Positions 51,519 to 59,907 of a DNA stretch of 64,000 nucleotides are shown in pieces. Position 1 is the first letter of the stretch; each line of letters begins with the position of its first letter. The DNA lies in contig NZ_BCQT01000024.1 in the NCBI RefSeq assembly GCF_001552215.1, positions 1-64,000 on the forward strand, given 5' to 3'. The translations under genes were made by a program, and so were the position numbers. The notes below the pieces were generated by a model, which saw nothing but the letters and a program-made list of their open reading frames with translations, was not told the origin of the DNA and did no database searches. This stretch comes from Actinomadura macra NBRC 14102 (GTDB lineage Bacteria; Actinomycetota; Actinomycetes; Streptosporangiales; Streptosporangiaceae).

Positions 51519-53638
51519 TGGCGGCGGAGCTCACGGTCCTCGGCGCGTGCCCGCTGGACTGCCCGGACGGGTGCTCATGGGTCGTCACCGTCCGCGACGG
51601 GAAGGCCGTGAACCTGCGCGGCAACCCCCGGCACCCGTACACCCGCGGAGCGCTGTGCACGAAGGTCAACCGGTGGTTGGAACGTGCCGCACAACCGGAC
51701 CGGATCCTCCATCCGCTGCGGCGGGTCGGCCGCAAGGGCGAGGGCCGGTTCGAGCGGATCGGCTGGGACGAGGCCCTCGACGAGATCGCGACGCGGCTGG
51801 GCGACACCGTCCGCGAGCACGGCGGCGAGGCGATCTGGCCCTACTGGGGGACGGGCACGCTCGGCTACCTACAGGGGTTGGAGGGGTACTCCGGGCGGCG
51901 TCTCTTCAACGTCCTCGGCGCCTCGGGGCACGACGCCGACATCTGCTCGGCGGCGGGCGCGGCAGGCCTGGAGGCGACGATCGGCTCGGCGGGCGGCATG
52001 GACCCGCAGGACCTTGCGCACGCCGGGCTGGTGATCCTCTGGGGCACCAATCCGCTGACCAGCGGCCATCACGTGTGGAAGTTCGTCCAGGAGGCACGCA
52101 AGGCCGGGGCCTGGCTGGTGGCGATCGATCCCGTCCGGACGAGGACCGCACAGCAGGCCGACGAGCACCTCGCCCCCATGCCCGGCACGGACGCGGCGCT
52201 GGCGCTGGCCCTGCTCCACGTGATCGTGGACCTCGGCGCGCAGGACGAGGAGTTCCTCAACCGGCACACGCAAGGCTGGTCGGAGTTCCGCGAGCGGATC
52301 GCGGAGTTCCCGCCGGACCGGGCCGCGGAGATCACTGGTGTTCCAGCGGACCGCATCATCGCTCTCGGTGAGCGGATCGCCCGCACGCGGCCCACGGCCA
52401 TCCGCGCCACGCAGGGGATCCAGCGGCATTCCGGCGGCGGCTCTACGCTGCGCGTCCTGGCGTCCATCCCGGGGGTCACGGGCGACTGGGCACGGCTCGG
52501 CGGCGGTCTGACGTTCTCCACGTCCGGGCACGTCAAGCTGAACAAGGCGGCGCTGTACCGCGACGACCTGCGCCCGGGCCCCGTCCGGACACTGTCGATG
52601 AGCCGCCTCGGCGAGGGCCTGCTGGACGTGCGGGAGCCGCCGGTCGCGGCGCTGTTCGTCATCGCCGCGAACCCGCTGGCCAGTACCCCGCACCAAAGCA
52701 AGGTCCGGCGCGGCTTGGCCCGCGAGGACCTGTTCACCGTCGTGATGGAGCAGTTCCCCACCGACACCGTGGACTACGCCGACATCGTGCTGCCGGCGAC
52801 GGCACAGCACGAGCATCCCGACCTGCACGAAGGGTACGGACACCTGTACCTGACGTGGAACGAGCCGGCGGTCGCACCGCCAGGCGAGTGCCTGCCGACC
52901 GCGGAGACGTTCCGGCGGCTGGCGCGGCGGATGGATCTGGACGAGCCGAGCCTCTACGACTCCGACGAGCAGCTCGCAGAACAACTGCTCGCCTCCGACC
53001 ACCCGTGGATGGCGGGGATCACGCTCGACCGGCTGCGCAAGGAGGGGTTCGTACGGATGTCCGTCCCCGACCCGTTCCTCCCATACGCGGACGGGTTCCC
53101 GACGCCGTCAGGACGGCTGGAGTTCCGTTCCGCGCGAGCGGCGGACGCGGGCCTGGACCCGGTCGCCGGATACACGCCGCCCGCCGAAGTGGCCGATGCC
53201 GAACGTGCCGCCCGATATCCGCTGGCGCTGATCTCGGCGGCCTCGCACGAGTTCCTCAACAGCCAGTTCGGCAACAACCCCGAGCTGAGGCGCCGCAACG
53301 GCGGCCTCACCGTCCGATTGCACCCTGACGACGCGCAGGCCCGGGGACTGAGCGAGGGACAACGCGTCCACGTCGCCAACGACCGCGGCGGGTTCGAGGC
53401 CGTCCTCCGAATAACCGACCAGGTCAGACCAGGCGTCGCGGCAACGACCAAGGGCCACTGGGCCAAGCTGTCAGGCGGCGCCAACGCCAACGCCGTCGTC
53501 GACGAGCGCGCCACCGACCTCGGCGGCGGCCCCGTCTTCCACGACACCCGCGTCGAGATCAGCGCGACTCCCGACGATCTTGAGAAGGCACATCAAGTGC
53601 ACCCCGTTCACGGTGGGGTTTCAGAGCCTCATCAATGA
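51518..53638 (+). CDS. Molybdopterin oxidoreductase (MopB family) with probably displaced 3' end
   Basis: A 706-residue protein with an N-terminal [4Fe-4S] motif (CPLDCPDGCSW and later Cys in GALCTK), molybdopterin domains (WGTNPLTSGHH, MEQFPTDTVDYADIVLPAT) and a C-terminal dinucleotide-binding domain (AASHEFLNSQFG, HPDDAQARGL, GHWAKLSGGANAN). It is of the formate dehydrogenase/anaerobic dehydrogenase-like class. Substrate unknown. The last ~18 codons run antisense to an integrase remnant, so the native C-terminus seems to have been replaced by insertion. Confidence 0.88.
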   Translation: MAAELTVLGACPLDCPDGCSWVVTVRDGKAVNLRGNPRHPYTRGALCTKVNRWLERAAQPDRILHPLRRVGRKGEGRFERIGWDEALDEIATRLGDTVREHGGEAIWPYWGTGTLGYLQGLEGYSGRRLFNVLGASGHDADICSAAGAAGLEATIGSAGGMDPQDLAHAGLVILWGTNPLTSGHHVWKFVQEARKAGAWLVAIDPVRTRTAQQADEHLAPMPGTDAALALALLHVIVDLGAQDEEFLNRHTQGWSEFRERIAEFPPDRAAEITGVPADRIIALGERIARTRPTAIRATQGIQRHSGGGSTLRVLASIPGVTGDWARLGGGLTFSTSGHVKLNKAALYRDDLRPGPVRTLSMSRLGEGLLDVREPPVAALFVIAANPLASTPHQSKVRRGLAREDLFTVVMEQFPTDTVDYADIVLPATAQHEHPDLHEGYGHLYLTWNEPAVAPPGECLPTAETFRRLARRMDLDEPSLYDSDEQLAEQLLASDHPWMAGITLDRLRKEGFVRMSVPDPFLPYADGFPTPSGRLEFRSARAADAGLDPVAGYTPPAEVADAERAARYPLALISAASHEFLNSQFGNNPELRRRNGGLTVRLHPDDAQARGLSEGQRVHVANDRGGFEAVLRITDQVRPGVAATTKGHWAKLSGGANANAVVDERATDLGGGPVFHDTRVEISATPDDLEKAHQVHPVHGGVSEPHQ

Positions 53639-53717
53639 GCCATGTCATCCGGTCCTCGGTGTCCGGTAGCAGGTGTTAGTAGCGGTCGAGCGTGATGGTT
53701 GCGCTGCCGGTGCGGAC
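53585..53717 (-). pseudogene. Tyrosine recombinase (integrase) C-terminal remnant
   Basis: On the minus strand one frame reads SATITLDRY-stop-HLLPDTEDR and continues MTWLIDEALKP. This matches the end of phage/ICE integrases (GHSSATITLDRYGHLLP-type), including the catalytic Tyr (codon 53679-53681). The following Gly position is a TAA stop (53676-53678). Upstream sequence is not readable as integrase. The fragment overlaps the 3' end of the oxidoreductase gene. Confidence 0.6.
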
Positions 53718-53892
53718 AGGTACCACCGAATCAGAGGTGTCACCCAATACCGCGCTGTGATGGAAGCCGGTCTCGACCGCCCCCGCCGATGACAGTGAAT
53801 CCGAGACGGACGCCCCAGGTCAGCGCGATAATCACCGTAGAGCAGAGGCGAGCCCGCGCTCCTGCCCTTATCTGGTCGAGGTGAATCGCAAC

Positions 53893-55218
53893 ATGTCCGC
53901 CGAAAGCTCCCATATCGGCGCGCGATTGCGCACCGAACGGAAGAAGCGCGGCTTAGTCGTGGCCGATCTCGCTTCGCTGTTCCGCGAAGTCGCACCCGAT
54001 CGCGTCGCCGCGACACTGCCCACGCGCAGGAATATCGAGCGGACCATCCGCGGGCATGAGGCAGGCGAGCACGGCGTAGGCCCACGCTACCGGCTGCTGT
54101 ACGCCGCCGCGCTGAAGATGACCGAGGAGGAGCTCTTCCCCGAGTCTTCGCAAGCGCCTCCCGCTGATTCCGGGGGTACCGTGGCACTTGCCAGCATTCC
54201 CGACCCTTGGGACGACGACGTGAACCGTCGCGAACTCCTCTACGACTCCGGAGCGTGGGCCGCCGGCGCGGCCGTTGCGCCGATTCTTGCGTCCTTGGAC
54301 AGGGCATGGCAGGCCAGCCAACATGCCCTTCCCGGCGCGAGCGTTTCCCGGGAAATGATCGACGACTGGGAGAACGGCTATGACGTCCACGCGGCCAGCT
54401 GGCGACACGACCATCCGTCCGTCGTGCTGGCAGCTCTCGCAGCTGACTGGAGTGATATCGCGCCCCACCTTCGTCGCAGCCAGCCGGATGCCGCCGCCCG
54501 CGATCTCGCACACGCCGCCGCCCGGCTAGCGTTCTTGATCGCGGGAGGACTCTCAGAGATCGAGGACCGCCGCCACTCCCGGCGCTGGTGGGGCACCTCC
54601 AGATATCTCGCCGACAAGTCTCGAGATCCAAACCTTGCGTCGCTATCGCGCAGTTTCGAAGTCACTACCCGACTATCTGATGATCGAGAAGACCCCGGTG
54701 CTCTTCTTTCGCTTGCTCAAGAAGCGCGCCGACTTGCCGGCACCCGTCCCACGGTCGCCCGAATCTATGCGGTAGCCGTTGAGGCGGAGACACACGCGGC
54801 AAATGGGGATCTTGCATCGGCGATCACGGCCATCCGCGAAGTCGAGGCACTCTTCGCCAGGCTTCCGGCATCAGGACCGCAATGGGGTGAAGATCGTCTC
54901 CGGTACGTCCAGAGCCAGGTCTACGCATGGGCCGGCGATGTGCGGCGCGCGAGCGAGGCCCAGAAGGCCGGACAGCCCTACTATCGGTCAAGTGAACACC
55001 AGGCGGTCCAACTCCAATTGCACGTGCCAATGCTCCGTGCACGAACCGATCCGGAAGGTGCCCTTACCCAGGCACTCGAAATCATCGACGCGCTTCCAAA
55101 GGAGCGGCGCATCGCGCGAGTCCGATCGAATGCACGACGCGTCATCACCGTGATCCCCGAGCAGGCGCAAGCGCTTCCGGCCACACGAGAGCTGCGGGCG
55201 CTGACCACTGGAGTCTGA
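53893..55218 (+). CDS. XRE-type HTH regulator with TPR-like C-terminal region
   Basis: A 441-residue protein. The N-terminal 80 residues contain an HTH (GARLRTERKKRGLVVADLASL), then a linker with DVNRRELLYDSGAWAAGAA, typical of actinobacterial HTH/TPR regulators. Residues about 150-430 are helical repeats (ARDLAHAAARLAFLIAGGLS, ARIYAVAVEAETHAANGDL). Similar proteins often read peptide signals or control differentiation. ATG at 53893 follows GAGGTGA. Codon use is less GC-biased than in core genes, in line with acquisition. A strong terminator follows. Confidence 0.82.
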   Translation: MSAESSHIGARLRTERKKRGLVVADLASLFREVAPDRVAATLPTRRNIERTIRGHEAGEHGVGPRYRLLYAAALKMTEEELFPESSQAPPADSGGTVALASIPDPWDDDVNRRELLYDSGAWAAGAAVAPILASLDRAWQASQHALPGASVSREMIDDWENGYDVHAASWRHDHPSVVLAALAADWSDIAPHLRRSQPDAAARDLAHAAARLAFLIAGGLSEIEDRRHSRRWWGTSRYLADKSRDPNLASLSRSFEVTTRLSDDREDPGALLSLAQEARRLAGTRPTVARIYAVAVEAETHAANGDLASAITAIREVEALFARLPASGPQWGEDRLRYVQSQVYAWAGDVRRASEAQKAGQPYYRSSEHQAVQLQLHVPMLRARTDPEGALTQALEIIDALPKERRIARVRSNARRVITVIPEQAQALPATRELRALTTGV

Positions 55219-55241
55219 CCATCGGGCAACGATGATCGCGA

Positions 55242-55276
55242 CGAGAACCCCGCCGAGCCGTTCGGCGAGGTTCTCG
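55242..55276 (+). terminator. Terminator hairpin after the HTH/TPR gene
   Basis: CGAGAACCCCGCCGA and TCGGCGAGGTTCTCG form a 15-bp stem with one mismatch around a GCCGT loop, starting 24 nt after the stop codon. No U-tract follows, as is common for actinomycete terminators. Confidence 0.75.
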
Positions 55277-55393
55277 CCCGCTTGAGCCTTCTCCGGGCCA
55301 CCCGGCTGCGCTGAGGGCCGCTCCGGTCGGGCCCCGGCGGAACTCCCCTCCGGTCCCCGGGACCGCGCTGAATGCAGCCGCTCCCAAGAGTTC

Positions 55394-55491
55394 CTTAACC
55401 ACCAAGGGGCACTGGCCCAAGCTCCCACGCGACGCCAACGCCGTCATGGACACCACCCGGCTATCTTCGGCGATCACGGCCATCCGCGAAG
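55394..55491 (+). pseudogene. Gene debris: oxidoreductase-like fragment plus 25-bp copy of the HTH/TPR gene
   Basis: 55394-55445 encodes TTKGHWPKLPRDANAV, matching TTKGHWAKLSGGANANAV in the C-terminal domain of the oxidoreductase (53441-53497). At 55467-55491 a 25-base stretch is identical to 54817-54841 inside the HTH/TPR gene. No intact reading frame covers both. The 476-nt gap 55219-55694 otherwise holds only the terminator and no gene. Confidence 0.65.
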
Positions 55492-55694
55492 CCGCCCCCA
55501 TGAGCAGCGCGGAGCTATGGACAAGAGGCATACCGAAGGGGTGACGCTCTGCGGGTGACGTTCACCCGTCCACCGGCCATATCAAGGGATGGGCTCGGCA
55601 GGTCACCCGTAGCGCTTTGGTGTTGCACCACGTGGCAACAGCAATCATGGACTAAGACCGGCGGCATCCCCGCGCGGCCGGTGATGATGGGCCG

Positions 55695-57293
55695 GTGACC
55701 GCGATCGAGCCATCGCAGCCCCGGGTCCCGATTCAGAAGCGTCCGGAGGTGATGGCCTGGTCCGGCGAGCTCAAGAGACTGTTCGACTCGGTCGACGTGT
55801 CGATCAACCGGTTCTGCAAGGCAAATCCTCTGGTCGACAAGGGCACGCTGTCGCGCTATCTGAACGGCAAACGGGTGCCGCAGAGCCGGTGGCTGCTGGA
55901 CCGGCTGCTGGCTCTGCGCGCCGAGGCCGGTACTCCGCTCGCCGACCAGGCCCGCGATCACCTGATCGGCCTGCAACTGGCGGCGCTCCAGGTAGCTCAC
56001 CCGCACGACTACCGGATCCGGATCGCCACCGACGAGCTCAACGTCACCCTGACCGCGCTGCGGGAGAGCCAGCGGCATGTCCGGCACTTGGAGGAGGAAC
56101 TCCACCACCGCAACCGGCAGCTGGCCGACCTCCTCCAGGCCAACGCGCAGATGCGCACCGCGTGGGACACCGACCGCGTCGCCACCCAGGCGGCGGCTCA
56201 AGCGGCCATCGAGGGACTCCATCGTGAAGTCGCCGAACTCACCGCCCAACTCGCCCATGCCCGCCGACACCACGAACAGGTCGACGCGCGGTGCCGGGCA
56301 CTTGAGAGCCTCCTCGATCAGCTATCCGCAGGCAACGGACAAGAAGCGGCGGAGTCATCGTCGCCGATGGAACGCCTCGGCGTCGCCATCGTCCAACTAC
56401 GCTCTCCCGAACCCGTAAAGCGGCTTGACGGCATACTGGCTCTGTCCGAGTTGGAGGACCACCACGCCGCCGTGCACCCCCTGCTGCTGGACCTCCTGCG
56501 TACTCCCGCTCCGATGTCGCCTTCCGGATCATGCTTACCTGCGATATCCGCCGCCAGCGAGCAGGACGTCCGCCAGGCGGCATTCGACACCGCCACCCAG
56601 CCTCAGAATCTCGGGTTGGCCAACGCCAACCTCGTTCGCGCGGACCTCTCCCACCTCGACTTTCACTGCAAGAACTTGGTCGGCGCGAACCTGACCCGCG
56701 CGAACCTCACCGGGGCGGACCTGACCGGCGTGGACCTGACCCGCGCGGACCTGACCCGTGCGAACCTGACGAGCGCGAGCCTGACCGTCGCCGACCTGCC
56801 TGGCGCCACTCTCCCTGGCGCGGATCTACCCGACACGGATCTGACCCGCGCGGACTTGGCCGGCGCTAACCTCGCCGGCGCGAACCTCAGCGGCGCGAAC
56901 CTCACGGGAGCGAATCTGAGGGACACGAACCTCAGGGACACCGATCTGACCGAGGCGAACCTGACCGACACGGACCTGACCCGCGCGGACCTGACCGACG
57001 CGAACCTGACCGGCGCAGACCTGACCCGCGCGTACCCGATCGACGCGAACCTGACCGACGCGAACCTGACCGGAGCGAACCTGACCGACGCGAACCTGCC
57101 CGGCGCACACCTGGCGGGCGCGAAACTGGTCGGCGCGAAACTGGTCGGCGCGGACCTGAGGGACGCCGATCTGAGAGAGGCGGATCTAGCGAAGGCGGAT
57201 CTGACCAGTGCGGACGTGCGCGGTTCGGTGGGAATCTCCGAGGCTGAGATCCGGAATGCCGCCGGAGTCGACAAGCGCACCCGATTTCCCTGA
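55695..57293 (+). CDS. HTH / coiled-coil / pentapeptide-repeat protein
   Basis: A 532-residue protein. Residues about 20-70 form the same HTH-like unit as the protein at 38477 (SINRFCKANPLVDKGTLSRY, NGKRVPQSRWLLDRLLAL), followed by LQVAHPHDYRIRI and a coiled coil (about 105-205). After a linker, about 38 pentapeptide repeats of the A(N/D)LTX type run from residue 312 to 510, predicting a right-handed quadrilateral helix as in Qnr/MfpA gyrase-protecting proteins. Whether this one binds DNA gyrase is unknown. The GTG start has a weak ribosome site. The repeat DNA is itself a tandem 15-bp periodic sequence prone to expansion. Confidence 0.85.
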   Translation: MTAIEPSQPRVPIQKRPEVMAWSGELKRLFDSVDVSINRFCKANPLVDKGTLSRYLNGKRVPQSRWLLDRLLALRAEAGTPLADQARDHLIGLQLAALQVAHPHDYRIRIATDELNVTLTALRESQRHVRHLEEELHHRNRQLADLLQANAQMRTAWDTDRVATQAAAQAAIEGLHREVAELTAQLAHARRHHEQVDARCRALESLLDQLSAGNGQEAAESSSPMERLGVAIVQLRSPEPVKRLDGILALSELEDHHAAVHPLLLDLLRTPAPMSPSGSCLPAISAASEQDVRQAAFDTATQPQNLGLANANLVRADLSHLDFHCKNLVGANLTRANLTGADLTGVDLTRADLTRANLTSASLTVADLPGATLPGADLPDTDLTRADLAGANLAGANLSGANLTGANLRDTNLRDTDLTEANLTDTDLTRADLTDANLTGADLTRAYPIDANLTDANLTGANLTDANLPGAHLAGAKLVGAKLVGADLRDADLREADLAKADLTSADVRGSVGISEAEIRNAAGVDKRTRFP

Positions 57294-57452
57294 AGGCACT
57301 GGAGCAAAACCGGCAGGGGTGCAGCAGAGCGGTGGGCGGGGCGGTGTACAACACCGTGGCTTGGTCGCTGGTCTGTGCTGACCTGACCACTGTTTCGGAG
57401 ACGGTGCGGGCATCACCCGTTTTGACGTTTCGTAGTCGAAAAGGAGCTCCCC

Positions 57453-58514
57453 GTGGTCAACTCGGTCGCTTTGGAGAAGTTCGACGGTTCCACTGACGAC
57501 GAGCGTCTGACCGCCGCCCTGTCGTACGCCGCGGCTCAGACCTACAAGCCGGCCATCCTGCTCGCCCAGCACCGGCAGTACGCCTTCAGCAAGCGGCGGA
57601 CGATGTACAACGGGTTCGCCCTGGCCGGGCCGCCGGTCTCCGGCAGTGAGTTCCGGTACAACGGCAAGGTCAAGCTCAACATCCCCGGCTCGGGCTGGCT
57701 GGACATGACCGGCAGCCAGCTCAAGGGCATCTCGATCAAGAACCTGTCGTTCGAGGGCAACGCCGAGACCAGCTTCTTCGTCGACAAGACCAACACACAG
57801 ACGGTCCTGTGGGCGTCCCACCTGGAGAATCTCGGCTTCTCGCTGTTCAAGCACGTCATCTGGGGGGCGCACACCGCCGTGACCCTTTCCGGGTACTGGG
57901 ACGTCAACAACTGCTACGACACCGAGTTCAAGCTCTGGGGGTCCGACAACAACTACTGGCCGGACGGGATGCTGCTGGACTCCCCCCACCATCCCAAGGG
58001 TCAGCGGTACCACATCTGGCTACCGCACCTGAGCAAGAGCAACGTCGGGCCGGTGTTCGTCACCGGCATGCACAACGTCACCCCCATGCGCATCGACGGT
58101 GGTCGGGGCGTGATCGTGTCCGGTGCCCGGCTGGAGGCCCAGCAGGGCAACCCGACGTGGGGAAGCCAGCTGGTGATCACCGGCGGCAAGTTCCTGCGGA
58201 TCAGGGACGCGTTCTTCTTCAACGGCATGGCCAAGCCCGGCGACACCGGCCACCCGGACCGGGCGCACCACCGGGGCATCATCACCATGACCGGCGGCTC
58301 CGACGTGGTCTTCGACGGCTGCATCTTTTCCGACGGCGACGGACAGCAGAAGACCTCCACCCCCAAGGGCACCCCGGACCTGTACGTGGCCAAGGGCTCG
58401 CGCATCCGGGTGCGCGACCACCAGTCCTCCCAGGCGCCGAAGATCGTCCGTGCGAGCACGGTGTCCGCCAAGGAGTTTCACGTCGACTCCGATCTCCCCG
58501 TCACGGTCGGGTGA
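57453..58514 (+). CDS. Beta-helix (pectate-lyase-like fold) protein
   Basis: A 353-residue protein opening with KFDGSTDDERLTAALSYAAA, the 'G-D-G-x-T-D-D' type start of right-handed beta-helix proteins such as GH28-like enzymes and phage tailspikes. Later strands repeat short hydrophobic turns (IKNLSFEGN, GVIVSGARLEAQ, DVVFDGCIFSDGDG). No signal peptide and no obvious catalytic Asp set, so a binding or structural role is possible. GTG at 57453 has AAGGAG upstream. It lies between the pentapeptide gene and the DUF1266 gene, in the same direction. Function unknown. Confidence 0.7.
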   Translation: MVNSVALEKFDGSTDDERLTAALSYAAAQTYKPAILLAQHRQYAFSKRRTMYNGFALAGPPVSGSEFRYNGKVKLNIPGSGWLDMTGSQLKGISIKNLSFEGNAETSFFVDKTNTQTVLWASHLENLGFSLFKHVIWGAHTAVTLSGYWDVNNCYDTEFKLWGSDNNYWPDGMLLDSPHHPKGQRYHIWLPHLSKSNVGPVFVTGMHNVTPMRIDGGRGVIVSGARLEAQQGNPTWGSQLVITGGKFLRIRDAFFFNGMAKPGDTGHPDRAHHRGIITMTGGSDVVFDGCIFSDGDGQQKTSTPKGTPDLYVAKGSRIRVRDHQSSQAPKIVRASTVSAKEFHVDSDLPVTVG

Positions 58515-58566
58515 GGAACCGCGCGGCAAGATCGCCTGGAACGGTACGGTTTCTCCCGGAGGGACC

Positions 58567-59799
58567 ATGACGTATCAGGCGATGCTCGACCGGGCCAGGA
58601 AGTTCGAGCGGCAGGGCCGGCCCGGGGAGGCCGCCGCGGTCTATGCCGACGCCGCCGCGGAGATGGAGGCGCGGGGCGACTGGCCGTCCGCGGTCGCGGT
58701 GCGGGCCCGGCACGCCCGCGCGCTCGCCGCCGCCGGGAACACTGGCGAGGCCCAACGCGTCCTCGACACGGTCGAACGGGCAGCCGCGTCGATGCCCGGC
58801 GAGGTCCGCGCGGGACTGGACGCGCAGGCCGCGCACGTGCTGGCCGCCGCCGGACGGACCGGTGAGGCGGCCCGCCGGGCCTGGGCCGCGATGACCGGGT
58901 ACGGCTCGCTCCACGATCTCCGACGCGCCGAGACGGCGGGCGTCCACGCGGCCCGGCTCATTCTCAAGGATGCGGGGCCACGCGGGGCGCTGCGGCCGCT
59001 GCGTGAGTTGCTGGCGCAGATGCCGCCGGGCGGGGACGGGTTCCGGCAGGTGTCGGCGATGCTCGCCGACGCCGAGCGGCGCCCCGACCGCGACCACGAC
59101 ATCCTCGTCACCGACCCCGAGTGTGCCCCGTGGGGACGGCTGGCGGCGGCGCTCGCGGTCGGCGCGCACCTGGCCGTCGGCAATGGCGTCGCCTGGAACA
59201 CCCTTGAACATGACGGCAATGACCGGACGCTGCTCGAACGCGACTGGGGCATCACCGACACCGCGAGCTGGCGCGAGCAGGTGGACAGGCTGCTGGACGC
59301 CGAGAACTGCGATCCCGCCATCCAGATGGTCCTCGACCGCCGGGGTCGCGGCACCGACCCCCGCGCGTGGCGCGGTGCGATCATCGGGTGGTGCCGGGAG
59401 CGGAACATCTCCGAGGACACCGTCCGCGACGTCACCGCCATGTCCGCGACGATCCTGCGGTATGAGTCCCGGTTCCGGGCCGACGGCCTGCTCTCCCCGG
59501 ATGGGCGAGTCGAGAGCGTGTACGGCTACGACTTCGGGCGAGCCGTGAACATGGCCCGCTGGGGTCTGAACGCGGGTTACTGCGACGCGGAGGAGGCCGA
59601 GAAGTGCGTTCTCACCGCCGGTCACCGCGCCCACCAGGTCTATCCGTCGTGGGAGTCGTTCTCCGCCGGGTACATCCTCGGCCGGATGCTCCGCTTCGAC
59701 GACGGCGAGTTCGGCGAGTGGTACGAGCGCTCGCTCACCGGCCACCGCATCCTCACGGACGACCCGTCCAGCCCTTGGCGCCGCATGACCTGGGGCTGA
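58567..59799 (+). CDS. TPR-like plus DUF1266 protein
   Basis: A 410-residue protein. The N-terminal half is helical repeat (FERQGRPGEAAAVYADAAAE, ARHARALAAAGNTGEAQRVL). The C-terminal half matches DUF1266: WGITDTASWREQVDRLLD, FGRAVNMARWGLNAGYCD and YPSWESFSAGYILGRML. DUF1266 proteins are of unknown function and often occur in secretion or polymorphic-toxin neighbourhoods. ATG at 58567 follows CGGAGGGA; the gap from the beta-helix gene is 52 nt, so the two may be one transcript. Confidence 0.82.
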   Translation: MTYQAMLDRARKFERQGRPGEAAAVYADAAAEMEARGDWPSAVAVRARHARALAAAGNTGEAQRVLDTVERAAASMPGEVRAGLDAQAAHVLAAAGRTGEAARRAWAAMTGYGSLHDLRRAETAGVHAARLILKDAGPRGALRPLRELLAQMPPGGDGFRQVSAMLADAERRPDRDHDILVTDPECAPWGRLAAALAVGAHLAVGNGVAWNTLEHDGNDRTLLERDWGITDTASWREQVDRLLDAENCDPAIQMVLDRRGRGTDPRAWRGAIIGWCRERNISEDTVRDVTAMSATILRYESRFRADGLLSPDGRVESVYGYDFGRAVNMARWGLNAGYCDAEEAEKCVLTAGHRAHQVYPSWESFSAGYILGRMLRFDDGEFGEWYERSLTGHRILTDDPSSPWRRMTWG

Positions 59800-59801
59800 A
59801 A

Positions 59802-59898
59802 GGCCTCAACCCTCACGCGAGCGCGCCACCAGCCCGCGTGAGGCAAAGCCGAAGGCGAGCCTCACGCGGGCGGATCGCGAAGCGATGACGCGCTCGCC
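59802..59898 (-). repeat. Cloverleaf-like intergenic repeat, copy 2 (inverted)
   Basis: Read on the minus strand it aligns along its length with copy 1 (9744-9838). Outer stem GCGAGCGCG/CGCGCTCGC, hairpin ATCGC-TTC-GCGAT and a 13-bp hairpin GCCCGCGTGAGGC/GCCTCACGCGGGC. It starts 2 nt after a stop codon and lies between convergent genes, as copy 1 does. Confidence 0.75.
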
Positions 59899-59907
59899 CA
59901 GGCACGG

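Noticed and set aside
53645..54631. 328-codon minus-strand ORF upstream of the HTH/TPR gene
   Set aside because: Most of it is antisense to the regulator; only the integrase-like sequence, in another frame at its end, is meaningful.
56680..57220. Possible CRISPR array because of regular spacing
   Set aside because: The 15-bp periodicity is coding pentapeptide repeat with no unique spacers.
56663..57307. 214-codon minus-strand ORF made of VR/FA repeats
   Set aside because: It is the antisense shadow of the pentapeptide repeats; the periodicity comes from the plus-strand gene.
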